Shown here one piece after another: positions 1 to 7,147 of a stretch of 14,920 nucleotides of DNA. Made by a program: the position numbers and the translations under genes. Under the pieces are notes generated by a model. The model did no database searches and had not been told where the DNA came from. It worked only from the letters and a program-made list of their open reading frames with translations. Each line of letters begins with the position of its first letter. Position 1 is the first letter of the stretch. The stretch comes from JBLRWS01 sp047921075 (GTDB taxonomy: Bacteria > Bacteroidota > Rhodothermia > Balneolales > Balneolaceae), in contig JBLRWS010000057.1 of assembly GCA_047921075.1 (NCBI GenBank), forward strand, positions 1-14,920, read 5' to 3'.

Positions 1-23
1 TAAAATCCGTCGCAGACCAACAA

Positions 24-57
24 GATAAAAACTACATCACCCTAATTGCAAGTGATG
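24..57 (-). terminator. Probable intrinsic terminator after rplQ
   Basis: On the minus strand, 16 bases after the rplQ stop, CATCAC (plus 52-57 complement) pairs with GTGATG (plus 35-40 complement) around an 11-nt loop. The stem is followed two bases later by G and then TTTTT (plus 27-31). The 6-bp perfect stem and T-rich 3' flank fit an intrinsic terminator at the end of the long operon. A competing CCCT/AGGG pairing is possible. The remaining 23 bases to the window edge hold nothing I can name. Confidence 0.55.
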
Positions 58-73
58 AGGGAAAATAAATAGA

Positions 74-793
74 TTATTTTTTCTCTTCGTCGTCCGATGC
101 ATCATCATCATTCGATGCATCTGCTTCCGGCTCTTCAGCTTCCGCCGATGCCGCTTCTTCTTTCTTTGTTTTACTCTCTTCAGCAGACGTTTCAGCTTCA
201 GCTTTTTTTGTATCTACAGTTTCTGTATCTACCTCTTCTGCCTGAGCCTTTGTGTCTTCAGCAGTATCTTCGCTTACCGACTCTTCCACGGCCTCTACAG
301 CTTTCGCTGCCTCTTCTTCATTACCTTCCTTGGCTTGCTCACTCTTTTTGGGAGCAGCCTCAGTGGCAGCCGCTGTCTTGGATCGACCGGCGCGACGCGT
401 TTTCTTCTTCTCGCGCTTCGATTCCGGCTTCACATCGTTGTAGTCAACCAATTCAATTAACGCAACCTGTGCGGCATCACCAAGACGAACACCGAGCTTT
501 AAAACACGGGTATAACCGCCGGGACGATCCCCAACTTTTTCTGCAACTTCGTTGAACAAGATGGTAACAGCTTCCTTGTCCCGCAATGCCGAAAATACCT
601 GGCGTCGGTTGTGTGTGGTGTCGGTCTTGGCCTTTGTAATAAGAGGCTCTATAAACCCACGCAATTCCTTTGCCTTAGGCAGAGTGGTTTGAATCGACTT
701 GTGTTTAATCAACGCAACCGCAAGCGCCTGTAATGTCGCTTTTCTGTGGGCGGTAGTACGTCCTAACTTTCTTCCTTTTGCTAAATGGCGCAT
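74..793 (-). CDS. rplQ: 50S ribosomal protein L17 (bL17) with long acidic tail
   Basis: Residues 1-118 form an ordinary L17 domain: MRHLAKGRKLGRTTAHRKAT, ALIKHKSIQTTLPKAKELR and GGYTRVLKLGVRLGDAAQVALIELVD. L17 sits near the tunnel exit of the 50S subunit. From about residue 119 the protein continues for roughly 120 residues of low-complexity sequence: a short basic stretch (119-150), then 89 residues of which 35 are Asp or Glu and about 10 are Lys, with no hydrophobic core. E. coli L17 has 127 residues in all. Extensions of L17 are known in Bacteroidota, but this one nearly doubles the protein. An AGAGGA motif lies 9 nt before the ATG and overlaps the end of rpoA. Confidence 0.95.
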   Translation of the reverse strand: MRHLAKGRKLGRTTAHRKATLQALAVALIKHKSIQTTLPKAKELRGFIEPLITKAKTDTTHNRRQVFSALRDKEAVTILFNEVAEKVGDRPGGYTRVLKLGVRLGDAAQVALIELVDYNDVKPESKREKKKTRRAGRSKTAAATEAAPKKSEQAKEGNEEEAAKAVEAVEESVSEDTAEDTKAQAEEVDTETVDTKKAEAETSAEESKTKKEEAASAEAEEPEADASNDDDASDDEEKK

Positions 794-807
794 GTCTTAC
801 AATCCTC

Positions 808-1785
808 TTATTTATCCAGGTATTTGGAAACATCCATTCCAAATTCCAGGTTCTTTTCGTCAATTACTTCTATCAGTTCGGAAAGAGATTTTTTACCGAA
901 GTTTCGGAACTTTAGCAGGTCATGCTCTTCCCGTGATACCAATTCTGCAATAGTGTTAATATTAGCAGATTTCAGACAGTTGTACGCACGAACGCTCAAG
1001 TTCAAATCTTCGATACTTGTCTTGAGCAGGCTTGCGATACGCTGCTTCTCGGCATCTACCTCTTCTTCTTCCTGGGTAAATGGTTCTTCTATCTTTTCGG
1101 TAATGAATTTCTCGATGTGCTCTTTGAGAATTTTACCGGCAATGGTCAACGCCTCTTTGGCATTCAACGATCCATCTGTTGTTACGTTAAGCACAAGCTT
1201 TTCGTAGTCGGTTCGCTGGCCAACGCGTACATTTTCCACATCAAACTGAACAGACTTAATCGGCGTAAAAATGGCGTCGATCGGCATCAGATTTATATCA
1301 TCTTCAAAATCAGAAGCCATCTCTTCGGCCGGTACATAGCCACGGCCGCGGCCCACGCGGAGCTCCATTTCAAGCTTAACATTTTCGGAGAGGGTGGCAA
1401 TAAGCAGTTCCGGATTCAGCACTTCAAAATCCGCGGTCGCTTCGTTAATGTCGCCGGCGGTAAGTTTACCCGCCTTCTCTTTGGTGATATGAATGACACC
1501 ACCACTCTGTTCAACTTGCTTGAAACGAACCTGCTTCAGGTTCAGGATAATTTCGTATACATCCTCTTTTACTCCGTCAATACTGGAATATTCGTGCTCC
1601 ACACCGGCAATTTTAACAGCTGTGATCGCCAATCCTGGCAGCGATGAAAGTAAAACACGCCGAAAGGAGTTTCCAATGGTAACACCAAACCCTCGTTCCA
1701 GTGGCTGCAGAATAAAGGTTCCAAAATTGTCGGAATCTTCACCAACCTCCAGAGATTCCGGCATTTGCAGACTATAGTTGTTCAT
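808..1785 (-). CDS. rpoA: DNA-directed RNA polymerase subunit alpha
   Basis: The protein has 325 residues, close to the E. coli 329. The N-terminal assembly domain carries LERGFGVTIGNSFRRVLLSS (about 29-48), which forms the dimer interface and contacts beta. GRGRGYVPAEE (145-155) and the MPIDAIFTPIKSV segment contact beta prime in related enzymes. After an acidic linker at about 233-246 comes the C-terminal domain with the helix-hairpin-helix DNA-binding surface: LSVRAYNCLKSANI (Arg266, Asn269) and FRNFGKKSLSEL (Lys298-Lys299), equivalent to E. coli residues that bind UP elements. It is the core polymerase assembly subunit. The gap to rplQ is 14 bp. Confidence 0.97.
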   Translation of the reverse strand: MNNYSLQMPESLEVGEDSDNFGTFILQPLERGFGVTIGNSFRRVLLSSLPGLAITAVKIAGVEHEYSSIDGVKEDVYEIILNLKQVRFKQVEQSGGVIHITKEKAGKLTAGDINEATADFEVLNPELLIATLSENVKLEMELRVGRGRGYVPAEEMASDFEDDINLMPIDAIFTPIKSVQFDVENVRVGQRTDYEKLVLNVTTDGSLNAKEALTIAGKILKEHIEKFITEKIEEPFTQEEEEVDAEKQRIASLLKTSIEDLNLSVRAYNCLKSANINTIAELVSREEHDLLKFRNFGKKSLSELIEVIDEKNLEFGMDVSKYLDK

Positions 1786-1800
1786 GGTTTGCGAATTATA

Positions 1801-1830
1801 CTGTTAAAAAAATTACTTCGAGTAAAGCTC
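1801..1830 (-). promoter_or_regulatory. Small hairpin with T7 run between rpsD and rpoA
   Basis: On the minus strand the end of rpsD reads TTACT-CGA-AGTAA followed by TTTTTTT. The arms pair over 5 bp (plus-strand 1813-1817 with 1821-1825) with a 3-nt loop, and seven T residues follow (plus-strand 1806-1812). The layout is that of an intrinsic terminator, but the stem has a single G-C pair and should be weak. It may cause pausing or partial termination before rpoA, or be chance. It lies in the widest intergenic gap (27 bp). Confidence 0.3.
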
Positions 1831-2418
1831 GATGATGAGCTGCATGTTGATATTTTCCGGAATCTCTTCAAACAGCGGATCATTGAGATACTTTCCGGTC
1901 TTGGCTTTCTTGTCCAGCTCAAGCCACTTGTATTTTGATGTTGAATGCCCATCCAGAGAATCTTCAATCACTTCCAGATTCTTCGATTTTGGACGAATGG
2001 TGATGATATCACCCGGCTTAACATGATACGACGGAATGTTAAGCACCTGCCCGTTTACCACAATATGACGATGGCTTACCAATTGGCGGGCCTGGCGTCG
2101 CGTTCGGGCAAATCCTAAACGGAATACCACATTATCGAGCCGCGATTCCAAAAGCTGCAGAAATACTTCGCCGGTAACCCCGTCCTGAGCATTCGCTTTT
2201 TTATACAGATTACGGAACTGACGCTCCAACAATCCATACGTGTATTTCGCTTTTTGTTTTTCATCCAGCTGGATGGCGTATTCCGACTTTCGGGTAAAGC
2301 GGCTTCGGCCGTGCTGACCCGGGCCGTACGGCTTACGCTCAAGCGCATTACTTGGGCCGAAAATGGGCTCTTTAAATCGACGTGCTACTTTCTGTTTAGG
2401 ACCTCTATATCTTGCCAT
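1813..2418 (-). CDS. rpsD: 30S ribosomal protein S4 (uS4), cysteine-free type
   Basis: This 201-residue protein starts MARYRGPKQKVARRFKEPIFG and lacks the four cysteines of the zinc-binding S4 N-terminus; in fact no cysteine is visible in the protein. YGPGQHGRSR, KQKAKYTYGLLERQFRNLY and the S4 RNA-binding domain with LDNVVFRLGFARTRRQARQLVSHRHI are clear. S4 is the primary 5'-domain 16S rRNA binder and forms the mRNA entry channel with S3 and S5. In E. coli it represses the alpha operon through a pseudoknot ahead of rpsM; I see no room for that here. Its stop codon lies within a small hairpin discussed separately. Confidence 0.97.
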   Translation of the reverse strand: MARYRGPKQKVARRFKEPIFGPSNALERKPYGPGQHGRSRFTRKSEYAIQLDEKQKAKYTYGLLERQFRNLYKKANAQDGVTGEVFLQLLESRLDNVVFRLGFARTRRQARQLVSHRHIVVNGQVLNIPSYHVKPGDIITIRPKSKNLEVIEDSLDGHSTSKYKWLELDKKAKTGKYLNDPLFEEIPENINMQLIIELYSK

Positions 2419-2438
2419 TGTTTTTTAAATCTACAGTG

Positions 2439-2852
2439 TTAAACTCTTCGTCTCTTCGGTGGGCGGCATCCGTTATGCGGAATCGGCGTGCGATCTTTGA
2501 TGCTCACAACATCGAGCCCGCTGGTAGCCAGTGCACGAATGGCAGCTTCCCGTCCGGAGCCGGGGCCTTTCACAAATACCTCAACCTTTCGCAATCCCAT
2601 ATCATAGGCAGCAGACGCAGCGGTTTCGGCGCTAAGCTGTGCCGCATATGGAGTATTTTTTCGGGATCCCTTAAATCCTTCTCTCCCGGATGATGACCAG
2701 GCCAGTACATTGCCATTGGCATCGGTAACGCTTACCAATACATTGTTAAACGTGGCTTTAATAAAAGCCATTCCGTTAGGATCGCTAACCTGCTTCTTTT
2801 TCTTCTTCCGAGCGCCAGCTTTATCAGCGCCTTTCGCTTGTCGTTTTGCCAT
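2439..2852 (-). CDS. rpsK: 30S ribosomal protein S11 (uS11)
   Basis: The 137-residue protein has the conserved S11 core: FIKATFNNVLVSVTDANGN, SSGREGFKGSRKNTPYAAQ, EVFVKGPGSGREAAIRAL and the C-terminal signature IPHNGCRPPKRRRV. The NG pair in the last motif is the site that forms isoaspartate in E. coli S11. The N-terminus (about residues 1-24) is an Ala/Lys-rich basic extension ending in five consecutive lysines, slightly longer than in E. coli. S11 sits in the 30S platform close to the mRNA E-site and next to the 3' end of 16S rRNA. Confidence 0.97.
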   Translation of the reverse strand: MAKRQAKGADKAGARKKKKKQVSDPNGMAFIKATFNNVLVSVTDANGNVLAWSSSGREGFKGSRKNTPYAAQLSAETAASAAYDMGLRKVEVFVKGPGSGREAAIRALATSGLDVVSIKDRTPIPHNGCRPPKRRRV

Positions 2853-2870
2853 TTCGTGAGTGAATTACGT

Positions 2871-3248
2871 TTATTTCTTAGCCATTTTCTTGCCGGCAAC
2901 AGTACGTCGCTTCCCTTTACGGGTTCGGGCGTTGGTTTGTGTGCGCTGGCCGCGAACAGGAAGGCCTTTTCGATGCCGCACACCCCGGTAGCTACCGGTC
3001 TCAATCAGTCGTCGGATGTTTCCGTTGACCTCAGTCCGGAGCGCACCTTCAACTTTGTAATCATTGTCTATAATACCACGCAGGGCGGCTACTTCTTCCT
3101 CTGTCCAATCGCTTACTTTCGTATCAGGATTGATCTTTGCAGCTTCCAGAATATTCTGAGCTGTTTTTTTACCTATACCGAAGATATAGGTGAGACCGAT
3201 GATGCCTCGCTTCTGCTTGGGTAAGTCAATTCCAGCAATTCGTGCCAT
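2871..3248 (-). CDS. rpsM: 30S ribosomal protein S13 (uS13)
   Basis: The protein has 125 residues, within the normal range for S13. It starts MARIAGIDLPKQKRGIIGLTYI and contains the helix-hairpin-helix GIGKKTAQNIL. The C-terminal half holds IETGSYRGVRHRKGLPVRGQ and TQTNARTRKGKRRTV, and a lysine-rich tail that in other ribosomes contacts the P-site tRNA anticodon arm. S13 sits in the 30S head and forms bridges B1a and B1b with the 50S subunit. It follows rpmJ by 17 bp and is the first gene of the classical alpha block. Confidence 0.97.
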   Translation of the reverse strand: MARIAGIDLPKQKRGIIGLTYIFGIGKKTAQNILEAAKINPDTKVSDWTEEEVAALRGIIDNDYKVEGALRTEVNGNIRRLIETGSYRGVRHRKGLPVRGQRTQTNARTRKGKRRTVAGKKMAKK

Positions 3249-3265
3249 AAGTATAATCTGGTATT

Positions 3266-3382
3266 TTAGCCCTGTCGTTGTTTGTGACGAGGATTTTTCT
3301 TGTTAATGACGTATACCCGTCCTTTACGACGGACAATTTTATCGTCTGAACTTCTTTTTTTGATGGATGATTTTGTCTTCAT
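3266..3382 (-). CDS. rpmJ: 50S ribosomal protein L36 (bL36), cysteine-free type
   Basis: This 38-codon gene was read directly from the sequence; it starts with ATG at 3382 and ends with TAA at 3266. The peptide begins MKTKSSIKKRSSDDKIVRRK and ends NKKNPRHKQRQG. The KIVRR, GRVYVI and KQRQG elements are unmistakable L36. The zinc ligands of the C+ form are mostly gone: Ser11, Asp14 and Asn27 replace the three cysteines while His33 remains, and one extra residue makes 38 rather than 37. It is therefore a zinc-free L36, the kind often found in Bacteroidota operons. L36 contacts 23S rRNA near the base of the L7/L12 stalk. It lies between infA and rpsM. Confidence 0.95.
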   Translation of the reverse strand: MKTKSSIKKRSSDDKIVRRKGRVYVINKKNPRHKQRQG

Positions 3383-3400
3383 CTGATCGGTGGTTTAAAC

Positions 3401-3619
3401 TTATTTATAGCGATACGTGATTCGCCCTTTCGACAAATCGTAAGGCGACATTTCAATCTGTACTCTGTCACCCGGTAAAATTTTAATGTAATACATTCTC
3501 ATTTTTCCGGATACATGAGCCAATACTTCGTGGCCATTATCCAGTTCTACCCGAAATTGTGCATTGGGTAAAGCTTCAATAATCTTTCCGTCTTGCTTTA
3601 TGGGCTCTTGTTTAGCCAT
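3401..3619 (-). CDS. infA: Translation initiation factor IF-1
   Basis: At exactly 72 residues this matches the common IF-1 length. It is a single S1-type OB fold: MAKQEPIKQDGKIIEALPNA, FRVELDNGHEVLAHVSGKMR, MYYIKILPGDRVQIEMSPYD and LSKGRITYRYK, each part typical of IF-1. IF-1 binds the 30S A site and cooperates with IF-2 and IF-3 in start-codon selection. The gene starts 4 bp after the map stop, so coupling is likely, and is followed 18 bp later by rpmJ. The map-infA-rpmJ order is usual in Bacteroidota and many other bacteria. Confidence 0.97.
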   Translation of the reverse strand: MAKQEPIKQDGKIIEALPNAQFRVELDNGHEVLAHVSGKMRMYYIKILPGDRVQIEMSPYDLSKGRITYRYK

Positions 3620-3623
3620 AATG

Positions 3624-4421
3624 CTAATTTAAAAGTTTATTTTGTGTTAGCTCGGCAATATAATCAAATGTGCTGAGAATTTCAGCTTTTCCTTCGCGAA
3701 CAATAATATCGTGCTCAAAATGTGCTGCCCGGCTGCCATCTTCCGTTTTGATGGTCCAGCCATCCGGCTCCGTTTTTACCCGCCAATTGCCTTGAGTAAT
3801 CATCGGCTCAATGGCCAGCCCCATTCCGGTACGTAACCGAACGCCTTTACCCGGCTTTCCAAAATTGGGTACGGATGGATCTTCATGCATACTTTTTCCA
3901 ATTCCGTGTCCTACCAAATCGCGTACAACACCATATCCGCGTTCCTCACAATACGATTGGATCGCGTGGCCAATATCCCCGGTCTTATTACCGTGAATGG
4001 CCTGATCAATCCCTTTATAAAGAGATTCAAGTGTTGTTCGAAGCAACGAAACCGTTTCATCATCCGGTTCGCCGGCTACAAACGTAAATGCATGATCCCC
4101 ATAGTATCCATCTTTTTCAACACCGCAGTCTACCGATACAATGTCGCCTTCCTGCAATACACGCTTACCGGGTATTCCGTGAACCACTTCATCGTTCACC
4201 GAAATACAAAGCGTTGCAGGAAATGGGTTTTTTGGGCCGCCATATCCCTTAAAAGCGGGACGGGCATTATGCTTTTTAATAAAATCTTCTGCTATCCTAT
4301 CCAGTGTTCCGGTCTCTACACCCGGTTCAATCCGGGTAGAGATCTCGCCAAGAGTACGTGAGACAAGCTGTGCCGCCTCTCGCATTTTGTCGACTTCGGA
4401 TTCACTTTTTAGATAGATCAT
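3624..4421 (-). CDS. map: Type I methionine aminopeptidase
   Basis: The enzyme removes the N-terminal Met from nascent proteins whose second residue is small. From the ATG chosen here it has 265 residues. The two-metal site is intact: Asp98 (SVDCG), Asp109 (YYGDHAF), His172 (GHGIGKSMHE), Glu205 (AIEPM) and Glu236 (HFEHD), plus the substrate-binding His81 (VVHGIPG). These line up with the E. coli residues within one position. I chose ATG 4421 because it overlaps the secY stop as TGATG, a coupling arrangement; a TTG codon just upstream (4424) would add one Met and is less likely. It ends with TAG four bases before infA. Confidence 0.96.
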   Translation of the reverse strand: MIYLKSESEVDKMREAAQLVSRTLGEISTRIEPGVETGTLDRIAEDFIKKHNARPAFKGYGGPKNPFPATLCISVNDEVVHGIPGKRVLQEGDIVSVDCGVEKDGYYGDHAFTFVAGEPDDETVSLLRTTLESLYKGIDQAIHGNKTGDIGHAIQSYCEERGYGVVRDLVGHGIGKSMHEDPSVPNFGKPGKGVRLRTGMGLAIEPMITQGNWRVKTEPDGWTIKTEDGSRAAHFEHDIIVREGKAEILSTFDYIAELTQNKLLN

Positions 4422-5728
4422 CAAGCTCTGCGTCTTCCTTTAATCTTGCCCGATTTCATGAAACCGTCGTAATGACGCATCATCAGATGGCTTTCAATCT
4501 GCTGCAAGGTATCCAGTGCCACGCCTACAATAATCAGCAGGCTGGTGCCACCGTAAAAGAGTGCAAAGCCCGGTGTAACTCCCATCTGAGCAATAATGGC
4601 TGGCAAAATCGCAATAAATGAAAGGAACACAGATCCTGGCAGAGTGATTTTTGTCAATATGTTATCAATGAACTCAACGGTTTGCTTACCGGGTCGCACA
4701 CCGGGAATAAATCCTCCCTGGCGCTTCATGGTATCCGCCATCTCCCGCGGATTTACAGCAATGGCCGTATAGAAAAATGTAAAGAACACACAGATTATGA
4801 AAAATACAATCGAGTAGGTCAGCCCGGTAAAGTCAGCAGACCAAGCCGTTAAAAACTGTACGGTTTCATTATCCGGAAAAAACGTCCCGATGGTGCTCGG
4901 GATAAACATGATGGATTGTGCAAAAATAATGGGCATCACACCGGCAGCATTTACCCGAAGGGGCAGATACTGCGTGGTACCGCCATACACTTTTCGCCCA
5001 ACCACCCGCTTGGCATACTGCACAGGAATCTTTCGGGTGCCCTGGGTAAGCAGCACGCTGGCAGCAATCACAAGTGCAAGGCCGGCCAGTTCAACAGCGA
5101 TAATGATCATGTTGTTGGTTACCGACACCTCATTAATAAAGGCCGTTGGCAATGCCGCAATAATTCCAATCATAATCAGGATGGAAATACCGTTTCCGAT
5201 TCCGCGGTCGGTAATGCGCTCGCCAAGCCACATCACAAATGTGGTACCGGCGGTAAGTACAATAATAGAAGTGAGAATAAAGGCGGTATTGCTAACAACA
5301 ATCGCATTTGGGGATGTTGCAATCAGGTTGATGCCGAAGCCGATTGCCTGTACAGCCGTGATACCAACGGTTCCGTAGCGGGTAAGCCGGTTAATTTTTC
5401 GGCGCCCTTCTTCTCCTTCCCGCTGTAATTTCTGGAAGTAAGGCACCGCCGCTCCCATCAACTGAATGATAATGGCAGCGGTAATATATGGCATGATACC
5501 CAGTGCAAATACACCGGCTCGCGAAAAGGCTCCACCTACAAAAAGGTCGAACAGTCCCATCAGGCTCGATGCATCGCCCATTTGCGATGTAAGCATGTTG
5601 GCATCCACACCGGGCATGGTTACGTAACTACCAACGCGATATACCATCAGAACCCCGATTACATACAGAATCCGGTTTCTGAGGTCTTCGATTTTAAATA
5701 TGTTCCGAAAATTCTCTGTTATACTCAT
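4421..5728 (-). CDS. secY: Preprotein translocase channel subunit SecY
   Basis: The 435-residue protein is an integral inner-membrane protein with about ten hydrophobic segments, beginning at residue 20. Family landmarks are the plug-side MPGVDANML (38-46), GIMPYITAAIIIQLM (77-91), LGERITDRGIGNGISILI (168-185), LPLRVNAAGVMPIIFAQS (255-272) and the cytosolic loop FIPGVRPGKQT (340-350), which in other SecY proteins contacts SecA or the ribosome. SecY with SecE and SecG forms the channel for secreted and membrane proteins. Its TGA stop shares a base with the map ATG (TGATG). No adenylate kinase gene follows, unlike the secY-adk-map order of Firmicutes. Confidence 0.97.
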   Translation of the reverse strand: MSITENFRNIFKIEDLRNRILYVIGVLMVYRVGSYVTMPGVDANMLTSQMGDASSLMGLFDLFVGGAFSRAGVFALGIMPYITAAIIIQLMGAAVPYFQKLQREGEEGRRKINRLTRYGTVGITAVQAIGFGINLIATSPNAIVVSNTAFILTSIIVLTAGTTFVMWLGERITDRGIGNGISILIMIGIIAALPTAFINEVSVTNNMIIIAVELAGLALVIAASVLLTQGTRKIPVQYAKRVVGRKVYGGTTQYLPLRVNAAGVMPIIFAQSIMFIPSTIGTFFPDNETVQFLTAWSADFTGLTYSIVFFIICVFFTFFYTAIAVNPREMADTMKRQGGFIPGVRPGKQTVEFIDNILTKITLPGSVFLSFIAILPAIIAQMGVTPGFALFYGGTSLLIIVGVALDTLQQIESHLMMRHYDGFMKSGKIKGRRRA

Positions 5729-5749
5729 CAGCGATCGTCTGCTACAGGT

Positions 5750-6202
5750 TTATTTTTCGAGTATAGTTACCGTTCCTTTGGCGGATTCCACTTTTTCCAC
5801 AGCCGATTTACTGGCGGCGTGTACTTCGATGGTGATGGCGTCTTTAAGTTCGCCGTTGCCAAGCAGCTTCACCTTTTCCTTATCATCTACCAGACGAGCC
5901 TTGATCAGATCATCGAGCGTAATGGTTTTTTCGAGCTTACCGGCTTCGATCCACTCAGCTACGCGAGCCAGATTCAACGGCCGATACTCCGTTCTAAAAC
6001 GATTTTTGAATCCAAACTTCGGAACGCGTCGTTGCAGGGGCATCTGACCGCCTTCGAACCACGCTTTCACTTTGCTTCCGCTGCGTGATTTCTGTCCGTT
6101 GTGCCCTCGCCCGGATTGTTCACCCGTACCAGAGCCTTGCCCGCGTCCGACGCGCTTCTTCGTTTTGTTGGATTTTGGAGCTTTTAATTCGTGTAATTTC
6201 AT
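5750..6202 (-). CDS. rplO: 50S ribosomal protein L15 (uL15)
   Basis: The protein has 150 residues, normal for L15. The glycine- and arginine-rich N-terminal extension includes KRVGRGQGSGTGEQSGRGHNGQKSRSG, described in parts as VGRGQGSGTG and GRGHNGQKSRSG, followed by FEGGQMPLQRRVPKFGF and the globular C-terminal domain. L15 is a late-assembling 50S protein whose extension threads through 23S rRNA. The gene follows rpsE directly with 22 bp between them, where most bacteria carry rpmD (L30). It precedes secY by 21 bp. Confidence 0.97.
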   Translation of the reverse strand: MKLHELKAPKSNKTKKRVGRGQGSGTGEQSGRGHNGQKSRSGSKVKAWFEGGQMPLQRRVPKFGFKNRFRTEYRPLNLARVAEWIEAGKLEKTITLDDLIKARLVDDKEKVKLLGNGELKDAITIEVHAASKSAVEKVESAKGTVTILEK

Positions 6203-6224
6203 GGGTCTATCTCTGTACGTGGAA

Positions 6225-6749
6225 TTATCCTTTAAAAACCTGGTTCACACTCACGCCTCTGCGCTGAGCAACTTCTACCGGATCGGTAACCTGGCGAAGT
6301 GCTTCAAAAGCAGCTTTAACCATGTTATGCGGGTTGGAAGAGCCGAGCGATTTGGAGAGAATATTTTTAACTCCTGCCACATCAAGCAGCGCCTTTACAG
6401 CGCCACCGGCAATTACACCGGTACCATCAGAGGCAGGGCGCAGTAATACTTTTCCGGCACCTACTTTACCAACAATCGGGTGGTGAATCGTACCGGTCTT
6501 GGTGAGAGGAACTTTAATGAGGTTCTTTTTCGCATTATCAAATCCTTTTTGGATTGCATCAGATACCTCATTGGCTTTACCCAATCCATGGCCTACTACA
6601 CCATCGCCATTTCCGACAACCACAATCGCATTAAAGCTGAACCGACGTCCACCTTTCACTACTTTTGATACACGGTTGATGTGAACCAGCTTCTCTTCGA
6701 GGTTCAGGTTTGCTGCGGGAATATTATGTTTGCGTCTAACTTTAGGCAT
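6225..6749 (-). CDS. rpsE: 30S ribosomal protein S5 (uS5)
   Basis: I place the start at the ATG that gives MPKVRRKHNIP (174 residues). A TTG two codons upstream (6755) is in frame but less likely and would leave only 5 bp after the rplR stop. The double-stranded RNA-binding-like N-terminal domain contains HINRVSKVVKGGRRFSF and GDGVVGHGLGKANEVSDAI; the C-terminal half has LLRPASDGTGVIAGGAVKALLDVAGV and NPHNMVKAAFEAL. S5 helps translational accuracy and lines the mRNA entry channel with S3 and S4. Downstream the expected rpmD is missing: the TAA stop is 22 bp from rplO. Confidence 0.96.
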   Translation of the reverse strand: MPKVRRKHNIPAANLNLEEKLVHINRVSKVVKGGRRFSFNAIVVVGNGDGVVGHGLGKANEVSDAIQKGFDNAKKNLIKVPLTKTGTIHHPIVGKVGAGKVLLRPASDGTGVIAGGAVKALLDVAGVKNILSKSLGSSNPHNMVKAAFEALRQVTDPVEVAQRRGVSVNQVFKG

Positions 6750-6760
6750 AATCAATCAAT

Positions 6761-7129
6761 TTAAAAATCCAATCCACCTTCTCTGGCACCATCGGCTGCG
6801 GCTTTCACAATGCCGTGGTATTTGTAACCGCTGCGGTCGAATACGACCTTGTCGATGCCCTGATCTTTAGCCACTTTGGCTAGTTCGGCACCAATAACTT
6901 TGGCGGCTTCCAGATTGGTTTTGTCTTTCAATTCGTCCTTTAGGTCTGCACTTTTTGTAGATACAGAAGTGACCGTTACATTTTCACGATCGTTGATCAA
7001 CTGCAGATACACGTGCTTATTGCTTTTAAAAATACTCAATCGAGGGCGTTCTGCAGTACCTCTGATCGTTGCTTTGATTCGGCGGCGAATTTTATCGCGG
7101 CGTTCTTTTTTGATTTTATTCTTTTTCAT
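6761..7129 (-). CDS. rplR: 50S ribosomal protein L18 (uL18)
   Basis: The protein has 122 residues. A basic N-terminus (MKKNKIKKERRDKIRRRIK) leads into GTAERPRLSIFKSNKHVYLQLINDRE, and the C-terminus has KVVFDRSGYKYHGIVKAAADGAREGGLDF, the canonical L18 ending. L18 binds 5S rRNA together with L5 and helps dock it into the large subunit. It lies between rplF and rpsE, its universal position in the spc block. The leader (TCCTGAAACGTTTTTGAG) has no Shine-Dalgarno motif at useful spacing. Confidence 0.97.
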   Translation of the reverse strand: MKKNKIKKERRDKIRRRIKATIRGTAERPRLSIFKSNKHVYLQLINDRENVTVTSVSTKSADLKDELKDKTNLEAAKVIGAELAKVAKDQGIDKVVFDRSGYKYHGIVKAAADGAREGGLDF

Positions 7130-7147
7130 CTCAAAAACGTTTCAGGA

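Noticed and set aside
1795..1800. TATAAT on the minus strand just before rpoA, resembling a -10 box
   Set aside because: No TTGACA-like -35 element lies 16-18 bp upstream, the Bacteroidota-type -7 box (TAnnTTTG) is not matched, and transcription from it would leave only about 5 nt before the ATG. Kept only as a side remark to the hairpin.
4422..4424. TTG start for map, one codon upstream of the chosen ATG
   Set aside because: The following ATG overlaps the secY stop as TGATG and gives the usual MIYLKS-type N-terminus; a TTG giving Met-Met is less plausible.
4890..5428. Two overlapping plus-strand open frames opposite secY
   Set aside because: Both are antisense to the conserved membrane segments of SecY; their composition is explained by the complementary codons. 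No independent family features are visible.
6753..6755. TTG start for rpsE, two codons upstream of the ATG
   Set aside because: The ATG at 6749 gives a normal S5 N-terminus and better spacing from rplR; nothing favours the TTG.
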